Assembly: GCA_964644695.1 (NCBI GenBank)
Contig: CAZXWN010000012.1
Span: 14,326-78,325, forward strand
Direction of reading: 5' to 3'
Source of the DNA: CAZXWN01 sp964644695 [NCBI: uncultured bacterium]
GTDB lineage: Bacteria > UBP4 > UBA4092
DNA length: 64,000 bases
Shown: positions 56,601 to 64,000 of the stretch, in pieces
How the letters are laid out: every line of letters begins with the position of its first letter
Position numbering within the stretch: position 1 is the stretch's first letter
Notes under the pieces: model-generated
The model's input: only the letters and a program-made list of their open reading frames with translations
Databases searched by the model: none
Told to the model about the DNA's origin: nothing
Program-made: the position numbers and the translations under genes

Positions 56601-59600
56601 AATTTTTGATGATACAACTTACCGAACTACATACGACAGAATAACTTCAGCAAAAGATGATGAAGGGGTTCTGATATCAAGAGATGTCATTGGGCAGTCT
56701 TATACCTATGCCATGATGGAAACCCTCATCACTGCAACCGCCGTACAGGGTTTTTATGGTAATGAAGTTTATACACCAACGGGTGGCGTTCCTATTACTA
56801 AGAAAGAATGGCTTGATCGTTTCCCCATAGTGTTTGCACATGAAACGTCGTTATCTTTAGATCATTTCGAAATATATGACTATCGCGAGAGCGGTATTTC
56901 CAATGGTTTAATCGAACCCGGTGATTCTGTTAAGTTGAAACCGTTTATTAGGAATAACGCACCTTGGGGATTAGCCTATTCTTACATGCTGGCTGGTGAT
57001 ACTACAGCTGATCCACCAACAGAAGATGAAGTGATTGATTATCCCTTGATGGCTAGGCTGGTAGTGGACGATCCCTATATCACTGTATCCGTTCCCACTG
57101 TTATGTTTGATCCAACCAATGTTTATAATCCCAGTAAACAGACTTTTGTGACTGATGGGGGTGCCTTTGAGTTTACTGTATCACCTGGCATGCCTCAGAA
57201 CCATAAAATCTATTTTGAAGTTCAGGTTTTGGGTATAATTGACACTTCTATTCCATACCCGTACTTGGTCACGGACACAACTAATACAGATATTTTGAAA
57301 GCAGTGAGTGAATATACAACCTTCTACTGCCCTGGCTGGTTAGAGAGTGGTCAGCTGGTTGTATATGATGGAACAACATCGCAGGCTGGTACCAGCTTGA
57401 CAGATCCTCTTCAGTTTGTAGATAGAATGGTATCCAGAACTTATTGGACGAATAGTAATTTTGGACCTAATCCTAAGCATTTATTGAGCTGGAATGATGG
57501 TATCGCCAAGAATACTACGTATCTTGCGTACACAACAGCTATTTACAATAATGGTGATGGACTCATAAATCCGGGAGAGAATATTAGTTTGAATTTCTCT
57601 GTTTGGAACCGTAACTTTAATGATGAGGTCAATGGTATTACTGCATATTTAAGTACTACCGATGATGGTGTTTACATTACTGACAGTACTGTCCGGGTGG
57701 GTAGCTTATCTGGAAGAGAAATTGTTCGAGTGAATGATGCTTTTGGATTCTATACGCATTTGGATTTTCTGAAGCCATCAATCAAATTCCATATTACATT
57801 TAAAGATACTCAGGGACGGAGTTACGATAACAGCATTGATGTTCCGGTGAAAAAATCTTATCCTCCACAATTACCTGGTTTCCCTGTCGCTTTAGACCAG
57901 AGGATAACATCTTCTCCAACCATTGCGGATTTTGATTCTGATGGTATTGTAGAGGCCATTATTGGTCAACAGTCTGGTAAAGTATCTGCTTACAAAATTA
58001 CTTTCCCGAAATTTGAGATGGCAAATGATTCGACCTACAGTATGGTGCCCAACCCTGTTTGGCAAGTATCCTGTGGCATCCCGGTAAACATTTCTCCAGC
58101 TGTGGGTGATATTGATGGTAGCGGATCTAAAGCTGTTGTTGTTGTTGCCAGTGATGGTAACCTTTATGCGTGGAGTACCACAGGGCAAAGCTATGGAAAC
58201 TCTACAGGTCTTTTGGTTAACCTGCGTCAGAGTGGAAATACTTTATGGACACCTCCTGTCCTTGTTGATTTAGATTCCAGTAAGCCAGGTTTAGAGATTG
58301 TTGCTGGTGGAACTTATAGTGATGGCGCTACTATCAAGGGGCAGATCTTCGCTTTCAGTTCGGATGGGCAGCCTATCGGATTCTTTGGTTCCCAGTGGTC
58401 CAGAGATGGTCTGCTAAATGGACCTGTTTATGTGGCACCCGCAATTATCGAGGATGACCCTGCTGATCCCAAAGTGGTCGTTGCTTCCAGATTAGGTGAA
58501 GTGATTATCTACGGCAAGAATGGGTTGATGCAGCACCAGTACAATATCCCTGGTAATATTACTATTAATGCACCACCAGTAATTGTTGATATTGATCAAG
58601 ATGGTTCTAGTGATGTCGTTGTAAAATGTAGCGATGGTAATATTTGGGCTATCAGTGGTGATGGGACATTGAAGAATGGTTTCCCCGTTATGACAGGTGG
58701 TAGTGTTGCAACACCTCTGGCTGTTTATGATAGTAACTTCGATGGTTTCCCAGAGATTATCTGCGGTGGTACAGATGCCGTTTCATATGTATATTATGAT
58801 GCTTTGAGTACACTTGCTTATTCGAACGAAATGCCAATTTATGGGTTTGGAAAGACTAATATTGTTGCCCAGCCAGCTATGGTAGATATGGATCGTGATG
58901 AATATACGGAAATGGCTGTTACTGATGCCGAAGGCGCCCTGCAAGCATACCAAGTCGCTGTATCGGCAGACCCTGACAATGCAGGGCTTGTTAATTCCAT
59001 TCTGAATAACATTTATGCAACACCGACTTCCTTTGGTTTTATGAATAATTCTCCAGCTGTTGTGCGACTTGCAAACCCATACTCCCCGTCCATTGGTGGT
59101 GATCCAATGAACCATGTTGTTGTTGTGAATGGAAACAAGGGGAACGTTGGTTCTGTGTATGCATTCTTGGTGCAGTACGATTCAGACACAGCCAATTACT
59201 TCTGGCCACAGTTCCGCCGTGATGAACGTCATACAGGATTGTATATGGCTCCTTCCGTTCCATTGTCTAATCCGAATCTTCAGGTTATCCGTACTGATGT
59301 TGGATTGAATGTTTCCGGCGATGCCTTCTCGACTGGTGTTAAATCGAAAACATTGGTCCCGGGTGACACTGTCGATCTTTATGTTCTCTTGAGCAACTTG
59401 GGTCTTGGTAATGCGAAGTCCGTCGAAGGTGTTTTAAGCTGTAGTAATTCAGATATCACAATTACAAAGAATTCTTCAGCGTATGGCGATGTGGCTCCGG
59501 GTGCAATTGTGAAAAACCAGGAAGGATTCCGGGTAACCCTGAATTCCAACATGGCCATTCCTTCTTCCGGCAAAGTCATATTCAAACTGGCGGTTACCTT

Positions 59601-59706
59601 TGTCAATGATAAAGGTCAGGCTGATTCACTTTCTCTGAATGTTGTGGTGCCCGTGAGCTCGCAGCGTACTGATGAAACACCCGTGAAGAACTGGGAGCTT
59701 TACTAA
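53650..59706 (+). CDS. Giant exported subtilisin-like protease with FG-GAP repeats
   Basis: Protein of 2018 residues. Signal peptide (ILWIVISLILSLMLASYSSAA), inhibitor-I9-type propeptide (about 45-130), S8 catalytic domain with Asp246 (VLDSGID), His281 (GHGTQVAG), oxyanion Asn377 and Ser527 (STSMAAAQVSG), then several beta domains each beginning with a calcium-binding-like GNGDG-x(3-4)-PGE-type motif, and from about 1420 to 1830 five or six FG-GAP/VCBS-like blades (DFDSDGI, DIDGSGS, DIDQDGSSD), then a further GDG-type domain. No dockerin, T9SS or autotransporter C-terminus. I use ATG 53650 with GAAGGGAG 7 bases upstream; ATG 53587 is also possible. A likely type II secretion substrate by inference. 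Confidence 0.9.
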   Translation: MPMNRNILWIVISLILSLMLASYSSAAGYKATEVSGITKKSGGQASASTVKMTSKLPVDAHISDQIVIGYKSQITSADSQSIAATYNVKILKTSEFNNYQLVQIPEGKTVEEMTKVLSKDSRIAYAEPNYLMEIYGYNPNDPYVNDTTFIEGVSTGIDPNEIVWNYYYNDSTGHYREVHTYQDYLYRLGLLDLPGVESPLFNIYGVYSFTASGESSAGTAHLDIDPVFSVYSVTRGSSSVKVAVLDSGIDKDHEDLTGKIERTWNYVGTANDGDAPDTNGHGTQVAGVIAASGNNGKGVHGIAPNVRLIALKVMSGDTGSTYDIAEAITGAAERWGANIINMSFGATFSQFSPPSHMITALEKAKSAGCHLVAAMGNDSRDFSAPTSGNIPNGPWVFPAMYPGVIGVGSWNMRYNYSNDTVYEPIIPSYTNKGWRYVTPSYALMSAYTYGYDSVTWGMYTSTNNRLFNYGLLSVSGSIKFDAGDILGTDVMAPGGDADDHLIVSTYPYEAAASTATSDRYEGMQSTSMAAAQVSGMLGLLLSAKGTNLSRDYVRNVLYQSSLNPYSMVSNRPVTFGDYTTITGYGLPVPARMMENRVLVVDYIINDAPSVDGRVGNGDGLLNSSETVDIQLGVYNAIGADLIGTYGVLSSNDANVTVIQATGQYGTITSGSLAYNTTGYRISLASVSDPYTAKMTLYLHYMAGGDERIMAVPVEIPVSFNAGVSNLRLQSVEIIDDSYRGAVGNGDGRAEPGETVLVKLNVLNYGAPVSNAYAELSTVHPQANVYYSPAGLFSNGSTTIPLNAYAENSPYFQLKFNNYTYTTKQDVTLYITIYSESSAVTYSFTFTLYPKVGGIYHQLQTEKVNVEQLSRWNYGVNGYLGDYKTILSPSIYDNLDQNLTLSNPLINNTGFILTKASGAPLTSELYVHSALPHNIVYDSHYTGKLDAIKIYGPQTEYYSGYYISSTYSNATIYGMASLSANGGYTIFDDTTYRTTYDRITSAKDDEGVLISRDVIGQSYTYAMMETLITATAVQGFYGNEVYTPTGGVPITKKEWLDRFPIVFAHETSLSLDHFEIYDYRESGISNGLIEPGDSVKLKPFIRNNAPWGLAYSYMLAGDTTADPPTEDEVIDYPLMARLVVDDPYITVSVPTVMFDPTNVYNPSKQTFVTDGGAFEFTVSPGMPQNHKIYFEVQVLGIIDTSIPYPYLVTDTTNTDILKAVSEYTTFYCPGWLESGQLVVYDGTTSQAGTSLTDPLQFVDRMVSRTYWTNSNFGPNPKHLLSWNDGIAKNTTYLAYTTAIYNNGDGLINPGENISLNFSVWNRNFNDEVNGITAYLSTTDDGVYITDSTVRVGSLSGREIVRVNDAFGFYTHLDFLKPSIKFHITFKDTQGRSYDNSIDVPVKKSYPPQLPGFPVALDQRITSSPTIADFDSDGIVEAIIGQQSGKVSAYKITFPKFEMANDSTYSMVPNPVWQVSCGIPVNISPAVGDIDGSGSKAVVVVASDGNLYAWSTTGQSYGNSTGLLVNLRQSGNTLWTPPVLVDLDSSKPGLEIVAGGTYSDGATIKGQIFAFSSDGQPIGFFGSQWSRDGLLNGPVYVAPAIIEDDPADPKVVVASRLGEVIIYGKNGLMQHQYNIPGNITINAPPVIVDIDQDGSSDVVVKCSDGNIWAISGDGTLKNGFPVMTGGSVATPLAVYDSNFDGFPEIICGGTDAVSYVYYDALSTLAYSNEMPIYGFGKTNIVAQPAMVDMDRDEYTEMAVTDAEGALQAYQVAVSADPDNAGLVNSILNNIYATPTSFGFMNNSPAVVRLANPYSPSIGGDPMNHVVVVNGNKGNVGSVYAFLVQYDSDTANYFWPQFRRDERHTGLYMAPSVPLSNPNLQVIRTDVGLNVSGDAFSTGVKSKTLVPGDTVDLYVLLSNLGLGNAKSVEGVLSCSNSDITITKNSSAYGDVAPGAIVKNQEGFRVTLNSNMAIPSSGKVIFKLAVTFVNDKGQADSLSLNVVVPVSSQRTDETPVKNWELY

Positions 59707-59733
59707 AACTGTTCTATGAATAACTGATTCTTT

Positions 59734-59771
59734 ACCCCGGTTGGCATAAGTCAGCCGGGGTTTTGTTTTAT
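59734..59771 (+). terminator. Rho-independent terminator after the subtilase
   Basis: ACCCCGGTT, loop of about ten, AGCCGGGGT with one wobble, then TTTTGTTTTA. Confidence 0.88.
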
Positions 59772-59829
59772 AATGAAAATGATTATGATGAATTGTAATT
59801 TCGCTTAGTTATTATCGTAAGGTGGATTT

Positions 59830-61413
59830 ATGTATCAAACTCAAGTATTGATTATCGGCAGTGGTATTGGTGGGTGTTCTGCAGCCATTCATTTAGCACG
59901 TGCGGGAATCAAAGTTATCATAGTGACGCCTGCTAAAGATATAAATGAATCTTCAACCTGGCACGCGCAGGGAGGAATTGTCACCTTAGGGGAAGACGAT
60001 TCAACGGAACTTTTATTTGATGATATTGTCCGGGCAGGGGACGGCCTTTGTAATCCAGAAGCTGTTCAAATCTTATCCGAATGGGGACCCCGATACGTTG
60101 AGAATTTCCTAATTAAGGATATAGGTGTTCCCTTTACTCCTGCAAATCACGGGAAACCTGGATTTGATATTACGATGGAGGCCGCGCATTCCAGACGCCG
60201 GATACTTCATGTGGTGGATGCCACAGGAAAAGCCATTGAAGAGCACTTGATGGATGCAGTTCGTAAGGAATCCAATATTACGGTTAAGTCTGAGTGTACT
60301 GCCGTTGACTTGATTACTCGAACTCACCATTCCGATAATCCCTTGGCTGTCTATGACGATTTGCGGGTAGGTGGGGCCTATGTCCTCAATAATAAAACCC
60401 GTAGCATTGAAATGATTCTCGCGACCAAAGTTATATTGGCAACCGGTGGACTTGGTCATATCTATCTTCATTCTACGAATCCCCAAGGTATCCGTGGCGA
60501 TGGTCTTGCCATGGCATATCGGGCCGGTGCCCAACTCATCAACATGGAATATATTCAATTCCATCCAACAGCGTTTTATCACCGGGACAGTCGCCGTTTT
60601 CTTATTTCCGAATCCGTTCGCGGTGAAGGTGCCTTATTAATGAACCGTGCTGGTAAATATTTCATGGATGAATACGACCCCGTTATGAAAGATCTTGCTC
60701 CACGCGATGTGGTTGCCAGATCTATCCATGAAGAGATGTTGAAGCAGTCAGATGACCATGTCTATCTTGATTTATCTCCCATCCAGAAAAAGGGAATAGA
60801 TATTGCCAAAAGATTCCCAACCATATATAACTGGTTACAGCAATATGGAATTGACATCACCCGGGAACCTATCCCAGTGGTTCCAGCCGCTCATTATTTC
60901 TGTGGCGGCGTAAAAGTGAATGGCTGGGGAGAAACTACCTTGGCTGGCCTCTATGCGGTGGGTGAAGTGAGTTGTACCGGCTTACATGGCGCCAACCGTC
61001 TGGCAAGTACTTCCCTGCTGGAGGGTCTGGTCTGGGGAATTCGTTCGGCAAAACATATCTATGAAAAATGTGGAAATGATTTTGATTTGCCTGAATGGGT
61101 AAAGACTGAAATTCCGCCATGGAAAGACCAGGGTTTGATGGAAGAAACGGATACCGCTCTGATTGTTCAGGACTGGATGACGCTTCGAACTACGATGTGG
61201 AATTATGCCGGTATAGTCAGAACTACCAAGCGGCTGGAACGCGCGCAATCTGACCTGGAATACCTGTTCCATCGGGTGGACCGCTTTTATAAGACAACCA
61301 AGCTAACGGATAATCTGGTGGGATTGCGTAATGCCATCCAGGTGGGTATTCAAGTTATTCGGTCGGCCTATCGAAATCCCGTATCACGGGGATGTCACTT
61401 CCGAAAATATTAA
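59830..61413 (+). CDS. nadB: L-aspartate oxidase
   Basis: FAD enzyme of 527 residues, first step of NAD biosynthesis from aspartate. FAD dinucleotide motif IIGSGIGGCSAAIHLA, then STWHAQGGI, ATGGLGHIY, MEYIQFHPTA, YFMDEY, and GLHGANRLASTSLLEGLVWG. AAGGTGG lies 5 bases before the ATG. nadA and nadC are not in the window. pheA follows 90 bases later. Confidence 0.96.
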   Translation: MYQTQVLIIGSGIGGCSAAIHLARAGIKVIIVTPAKDINESSTWHAQGGIVTLGEDDSTELLFDDIVRAGDGLCNPEAVQILSEWGPRYVENFLIKDIGVPFTPANHGKPGFDITMEAAHSRRRILHVVDATGKAIEEHLMDAVRKESNITVKSECTAVDLITRTHHSDNPLAVYDDLRVGGAYVLNNKTRSIEMILATKVILATGGLGHIYLHSTNPQGIRGDGLAMAYRAGAQLINMEYIQFHPTAFYHRDSRRFLISESVRGEGALLMNRAGKYFMDEYDPVMKDLAPRDVVARSIHEEMLKQSDDHVYLDLSPIQKKGIDIAKRFPTIYNWLQQYGIDITREPIPVVPAAHYFCGGVKVNGWGETTLAGLYAVGEVSCTGLHGANRLASTSLLEGLVWGIRSAKHIYEKCGNDFDLPEWVKTEIPPWKDQGLMEETDTALIVQDWMTLRTTMWNYAGIVRTTKRLERAQSDLEYLFHRVDRFYKTTKLTDNLVGLRNAIQVGIQVIRSAYRNPVSRGCHFRKY

Positions 61414-61503
61414 ACAACCAGGGGCTGTCTTCCCCATGGGATAAACACCCCTTAGAATAAAGTAGTATAAATATCAACACTGATAGGAGCAGGTACCTCT
61501 GAT

Positions 61504-62610
61504 ATGGCTGAAAAAAAGAAGAAAACAGCTCAACCGATAGAGGAAAAACTCGCCCCGTTGCGGGAAGAAATTAATAATATTGATGAACAGATTCTGGAGG
61601 CCTTGGCCCGCAGAGCAGAATATGTCCTCAAGGTAGCGGAAGTTAAAAAGAATAACCGGGGTGCCTATTATGCTCCTCATCGGGAAAAGCAGATATATGC
61701 CCGCTTGTCGAAAATGAATAAAGGGAAATTCCCTGATGAAGCAGTCCATGCCATTTTCCGGGAAATTATGTCTGCTTCCATTGCCATGGAAAAGCCTCAA
61801 AAAATCGCCTACCTTGGACCAGAAGCCTCCTATACTCACATGGCCAGTTTACATAAGTTTGGGTCGCAGATGGAATTTGTGGCGATGGATTCTATTGAGG
61901 CTGTATTTACGGAAGTCGGCAAGGGGTGGGCGGATTATGGTGTCGTTCCCATTGAAAACTCAACGGAAGGTGTCATCAGTAATACCCTTGATATGTTTAT
62001 TGATTCCGAAATGAAAATCTGTTCTGAAATAGTGATGCCTATTTCCCATAATCTTATTTCTTTGGAATCTGACTTTAAGAAAATCAAAAAGGTATATTCC
62101 CGTGACAGTGCCCTGGCACAGTGTCATCAGTGGTTGGCTAACAATCTTCCCAATGCGGAGCTGGTTGCTGTCTCCAGCACTACGAGAGGCGTCCAGATGG
62201 CGAAACGGTCCAACAAGTCAGCGGCAATTTCCAGTGAACTGGCATCTTCCCTTTACAAAGTTCCCATTCAGGCAAAAGGCATCGAGGATATGACGGGGAA
62301 CCGAACACGATTTCTGGTTATCAGCCTGAAAGAAAGCGAACGATCTGGCGATGACAAAACCTCCCTCTTATTTTCCATAAAAGATAAAGTCGGTGCCCTG
62401 TATAATGCGTTGCGGCCTTTTTACAAATTAGGGATTAACATGACGCGGATTGAGTCTCGGCCCTCCCGAAGGAAGGCTTGGGATTATGTCTTCTTTGTTG
62501 ATATCCTGGGTTATAAAGATGATCCAAAATTAGCAAAGGCTCTCAGTGAGGTTTCCGAGCATTGTGCGTTCCTCAAAGTTCTTGGTTCTTACCCCATCAG
62601 TACCGAATAA
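61504..62610 (+). CDS. pheA: Chorismate mutase/prephenate dehydratase (P-protein)
   Basis: Bifunctional phenylalanine enzyme of 368 residues: AroQ mutase (about 16-97, with LREEINNIDEQI and AEVKK), prephenate dehydratase (about 100-285, with YLGPEASYTHMA, VVPIENSTEGVIS and NRTRFLVI), and an ACT domain (about 295-365) with GALYNALRPF and the ESRPSR Phe-binding motif, so feedback inhibition is expected. A weak AGGT or distal GGAG precedes the ATG. Confidence 0.96.
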   Translation: MAEKKKKTAQPIEEKLAPLREEINNIDEQILEALARRAEYVLKVAEVKKNNRGAYYAPHREKQIYARLSKMNKGKFPDEAVHAIFREIMSASIAMEKPQKIAYLGPEASYTHMASLHKFGSQMEFVAMDSIEAVFTEVGKGWADYGVVPIENSTEGVISNTLDMFIDSEMKICSEIVMPISHNLISLESDFKKIKKVYSRDSALAQCHQWLANNLPNAELVAVSSTTRGVQMAKRSNKSAAISSELASSLYKVPIQAKGIEDMTGNRTRFLVISLKESERSGDDKTSLLFSIKDKVGALYNALRPFYKLGINMTRIESRPSRRKAWDYVFFVDILGYKDDPKLAKALSEVSEHCAFLKVLGSYPISTE

Positions 62611-62671
62611 ATAGGGTCAAATAACCCCATCTAAATATTAAATGGGGTCTGAATACCCCATATAATAACCA

Positions 62672-62706
62672 AAAGCCCTTCCGATTTAAGGAAGGGCTTT
62701 TTTATT
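62672..62706 (+). terminator. Rho-independent terminator after pheA
   Basis: AAAGCCCTTCC, loop of six, GGAAGGGCTTT, then TTTATT. A second weaker stem, ACCCCAT and ATGGGGT around 62623-62648, lies nearer the stop. Confidence 0.92.
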
Positions 62707-62795
62707 AAAACATTGATTATATTGACGATACAGAAATTATTGCTTTATTCCAATGGTTGGCACGAATATTGCTCTATATATAAGTAACATTTCAC

Positions 62796-62841
62796 GGAGC
62801 AGTGTCCGTCCCCCCTTCGGATACCTGCTCCTTTTTCTTTT
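62796..62841 (+). terminator. Orphan terminator-like hairpin, possible small RNA end
   Basis: GGAGCAG-TG-TCCG, loop, CGGA-TA-CTGCTCC, then TTTTTCTTTT. It is about 95 bases beyond the pheA terminator, so no known gene needs it. A short transcript between 62727 and 62840 is one explanation. Confidence 0.55.
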
Positions 62842-63043
62842 ACCCCTATTTTGAGCACTCTCCCCTGACTCCCTAATCAATCCTCTACCACTACCTTTTA
62901 CAACTCCATTTCGTTCCTCAAAACCGACGATGAAGAAACGAAGAGGGTAGGTCCAAAAATCATTGATTGATATTGTTATGATTCACCGGGTTAATCTCCT
63001 CCATTGCGCTCCTATTGCACCAGGCATCCTTGACAAGGTGTAG

Positions 63044-63049
63044 TATAAT
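63044..63049 (+). promoter_or_regulatory. -10 box upstream of the small-gene pair
   Basis: TATAAT with TGTAG before it; the adjacent palindrome CCTTGACAAGG may be an operator. No -35 at the normal distance is clear. Confidence 0.4.
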
Positions 63050-63143
63050 CTCGAATGAGTGCAGAAAAGCAAAATTACTTCAAATAAAACTTGAAGATAA
63101 TACCGATAGGGATTCTACTTGGGTATCATGGAGGATGTAATTA

Positions 63144-63437
63144 ATGGAGTATTATTTTCTGGAAAATGGGGAAGAAATTCCAGCAAAAACCGGGGATATG
63201 ATGATGCACAACGATAAATACTGCTGTTGGATCATATTAATCCCAGCCTCTGAAAATTATATATGTGAGGATAGTGTATATATGTTTTGGTTTGATATAA
63301 AAACAAAGAAAATGGTTCTGCTGGAATATTGTAATGACCCTGAGTATTTTATGGAATCGTGTATAAAATTATTGGATGCTTCTCATCCAGACAATATTTG
63401 GAATCAATACTGGACGGGGTGGGAAAATTGTCTTTGA
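63144..63437 (+). CDS. Small uncharacterised protein, 97 residues (paralogue 1)
   Basis: Unrecognised cytoplasmic protein, acidic and aromatic-rich. The pattern ENGEEI-x4-GD-x8-CCWI matches the next gene (QNGLEV-x2-GD-x8-CCWV). GGAGG lies 9 bases before the ATG, so it is translated. The arrangement of short, acidic paralogues at tandem start-stop overlap resembles immunity or other small accessory genes; no toxin gene is visible. Not assigned. Confidence 0.65.
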   Translation: MEYYFLENGEEIPAKTGDMMMHNDKYCCWIILIPASENYICEDSVYMFWFDIKTKKMVLLEYCNDPEYFMESCIKLLDASHPDNIWNQYWTGWENCL

Positions 63438-63685
63438 GATATCAAAATGGACTGGAAGTTATGGAAGGTGATTTGGTGACGGTGGATTTTCAAGATTGTT
63501 GCTGGGTTAGATACTTCAATGACGACACCATAACCGTTTATAAGTATGGGCCAACTGGAAGAACGATGGAGCCCTTCAGAAGAATGAAAGATACACAAGG
63601 TTTGTATATGTGTAAACGGGCAGATGACTACGATAATCCTTTTCAGGAATGGTTAACAAATAAAGAATGGCTGCCTGATGAATAA
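63434..63685 (+). CDS. Small uncharacterised protein, 83 residues (paralogue 2)
   Basis: Probable start is TTG 63434, overlapping the previous stop (TTGA); an ATG at 63461 would give a shorter form without the NG motif. RYQNGLEV-GD-CCWVRYF aligns with the preceding protein. GGGGTGGG lies about 10 bases upstream. Compact alpha-beta with no membrane segment. Function unknown. Confidence 0.55.
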   Translation: MRYQNGLEVMEGDLVTVDFQDCCWVRYFNDDTITVYKYGPTGRTMEPFRRMKDTQGLYMCKRADDYDNPFQEWLTNKEWLPDE

Positions 63686-64000
63686 AAGCTACTGATGATA
63701 ATTGCTCTGAGGGAAAAAAGCAATAATGACATTTCAATGTTAAAAAACAAAAGGTAATGCCGACATGTCTTTCCCCCGGCATGGGCATTGCCTACTATGG
63801 AAACAAGGAAATCGATGCCATAAAAAATCAAATCTATAGGCATCAAAGTAGATGATATACCCTTGAAATGAGAAGTCCTGTTTTAGATTGTTAATCCCAT
63901 CACTACAAGAAAGTACTGATAAATTAGGGGTAAATGTAAGTAATGAAAAAAGTCATAAAAAGGTAGAAGAAAGTAGTTGAGGTTGGGAGTGGAAGCAGTA
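63686..64000. other. Right-end intergenic sequence
   Basis: AT-rich; no gene, RNA or repeat recognised up to the edge. Confidence 0.5.

Larger units (their letters stand above)
62611..63143. other. Intergenic region with orphan terminator
   Basis: About 530 bases without a gene. It holds the pheA terminators, a separate hairpin at 62796-62831 and the motif CCTTGACAAGG (63028-63038) just before TATAAT (63044-63049), likely the promoter zone of the following small genes. Confidence 0.6.

Overview
The window looks like a chromosomal segment of a diderm (Gram-negative-type) bacterium from a poorly characterised lineage. It has outer-membrane secretins, a PilP lipoprotein, and MurA and NadB of ordinary bacterial type. 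The pseudopilin ends in the GPDG and YDPTNGT motifs common in Hydrogenedentota/Sumerlaeota/Omnitrophota-like genomes. Base composition is moderate to AT-leaning. I see no phage, transposase, integrase or CRISPR array. The phylum guess is inference from protein style only.

Layout. 1-1580: the end of a medium-chain dehydrogenase, then an SDR epimerase. 1582-4223 (minus): a three-gene ABC-2 exporter (ATPase plus two PF06182-type permeases). 4465-8286 (minus): a large exported TPR/DUF3857/transglutaminase-like protein, divergent from a GspG-like pseudopilin (8480). 9124-13554 (minus): an apparent operon doxX, eamA, prmC, murA and a YesL-like membrane protein. 13845-14080: tRNA-Val and tRNA-Asp. 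14420-20967: a PilM-PilN fusion, a 100-residue membrane protein and a 1417-residue secretin with TPRs and a roughly 300-residue TolA-like Lys/Ala/Glu helix. 21177-30420: housekeeping genes polA, coaE-like, rho, rpmE, DUF1385, prfA, an unknown gene and mnmA. 30434-32347 (minus): a PpiD/SurA-like isomerase. 32957-37462: a conventional pilMNOPQ operon behind a near-consensus promoter. 37580-41515: rsfS, an RlmI-type methyltransferase, and a membrane pair with an unusual start. 41508-48578 (minus): a CHC2 zinc finger-TPR protein, panD, a REC-Hpt protein and a six-PAS histidine kinase. 48737-53275: NamZ-like muramidase, an AlaC-type aminotransferase, an EndoIII-like glycosylase and a LysM-M23 peptidase. 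53650-59706: a 2018-residue exported subtilase with FG-GAP repeats. 59830-62610: nadB and pheA. 63144-63685: two small paralogous genes of unknown function.

How it fits together. Two type IV filament/type II secretion-like envelope modules lie about 12 kb apart. One is canonical (PilM, N, O, P, Q separate). The other is condensed: PilM and PilN are fused, giving a GspL-like layout, with a tiny bitopic partner and a giant secretin. The GspG-like pseudopilin nearby and the very large exported subtilase would suit a secretion role, but ATPase, platform and prepilin peptidase genes are not in the window. Most other genes are housekeeping. The best candidates for something new are the condensed secretin module, the CHC2-TPR fusion, the CoaE-like protein lacking the P-loop lysine, and a small family of dispersed intergenic palindromes.
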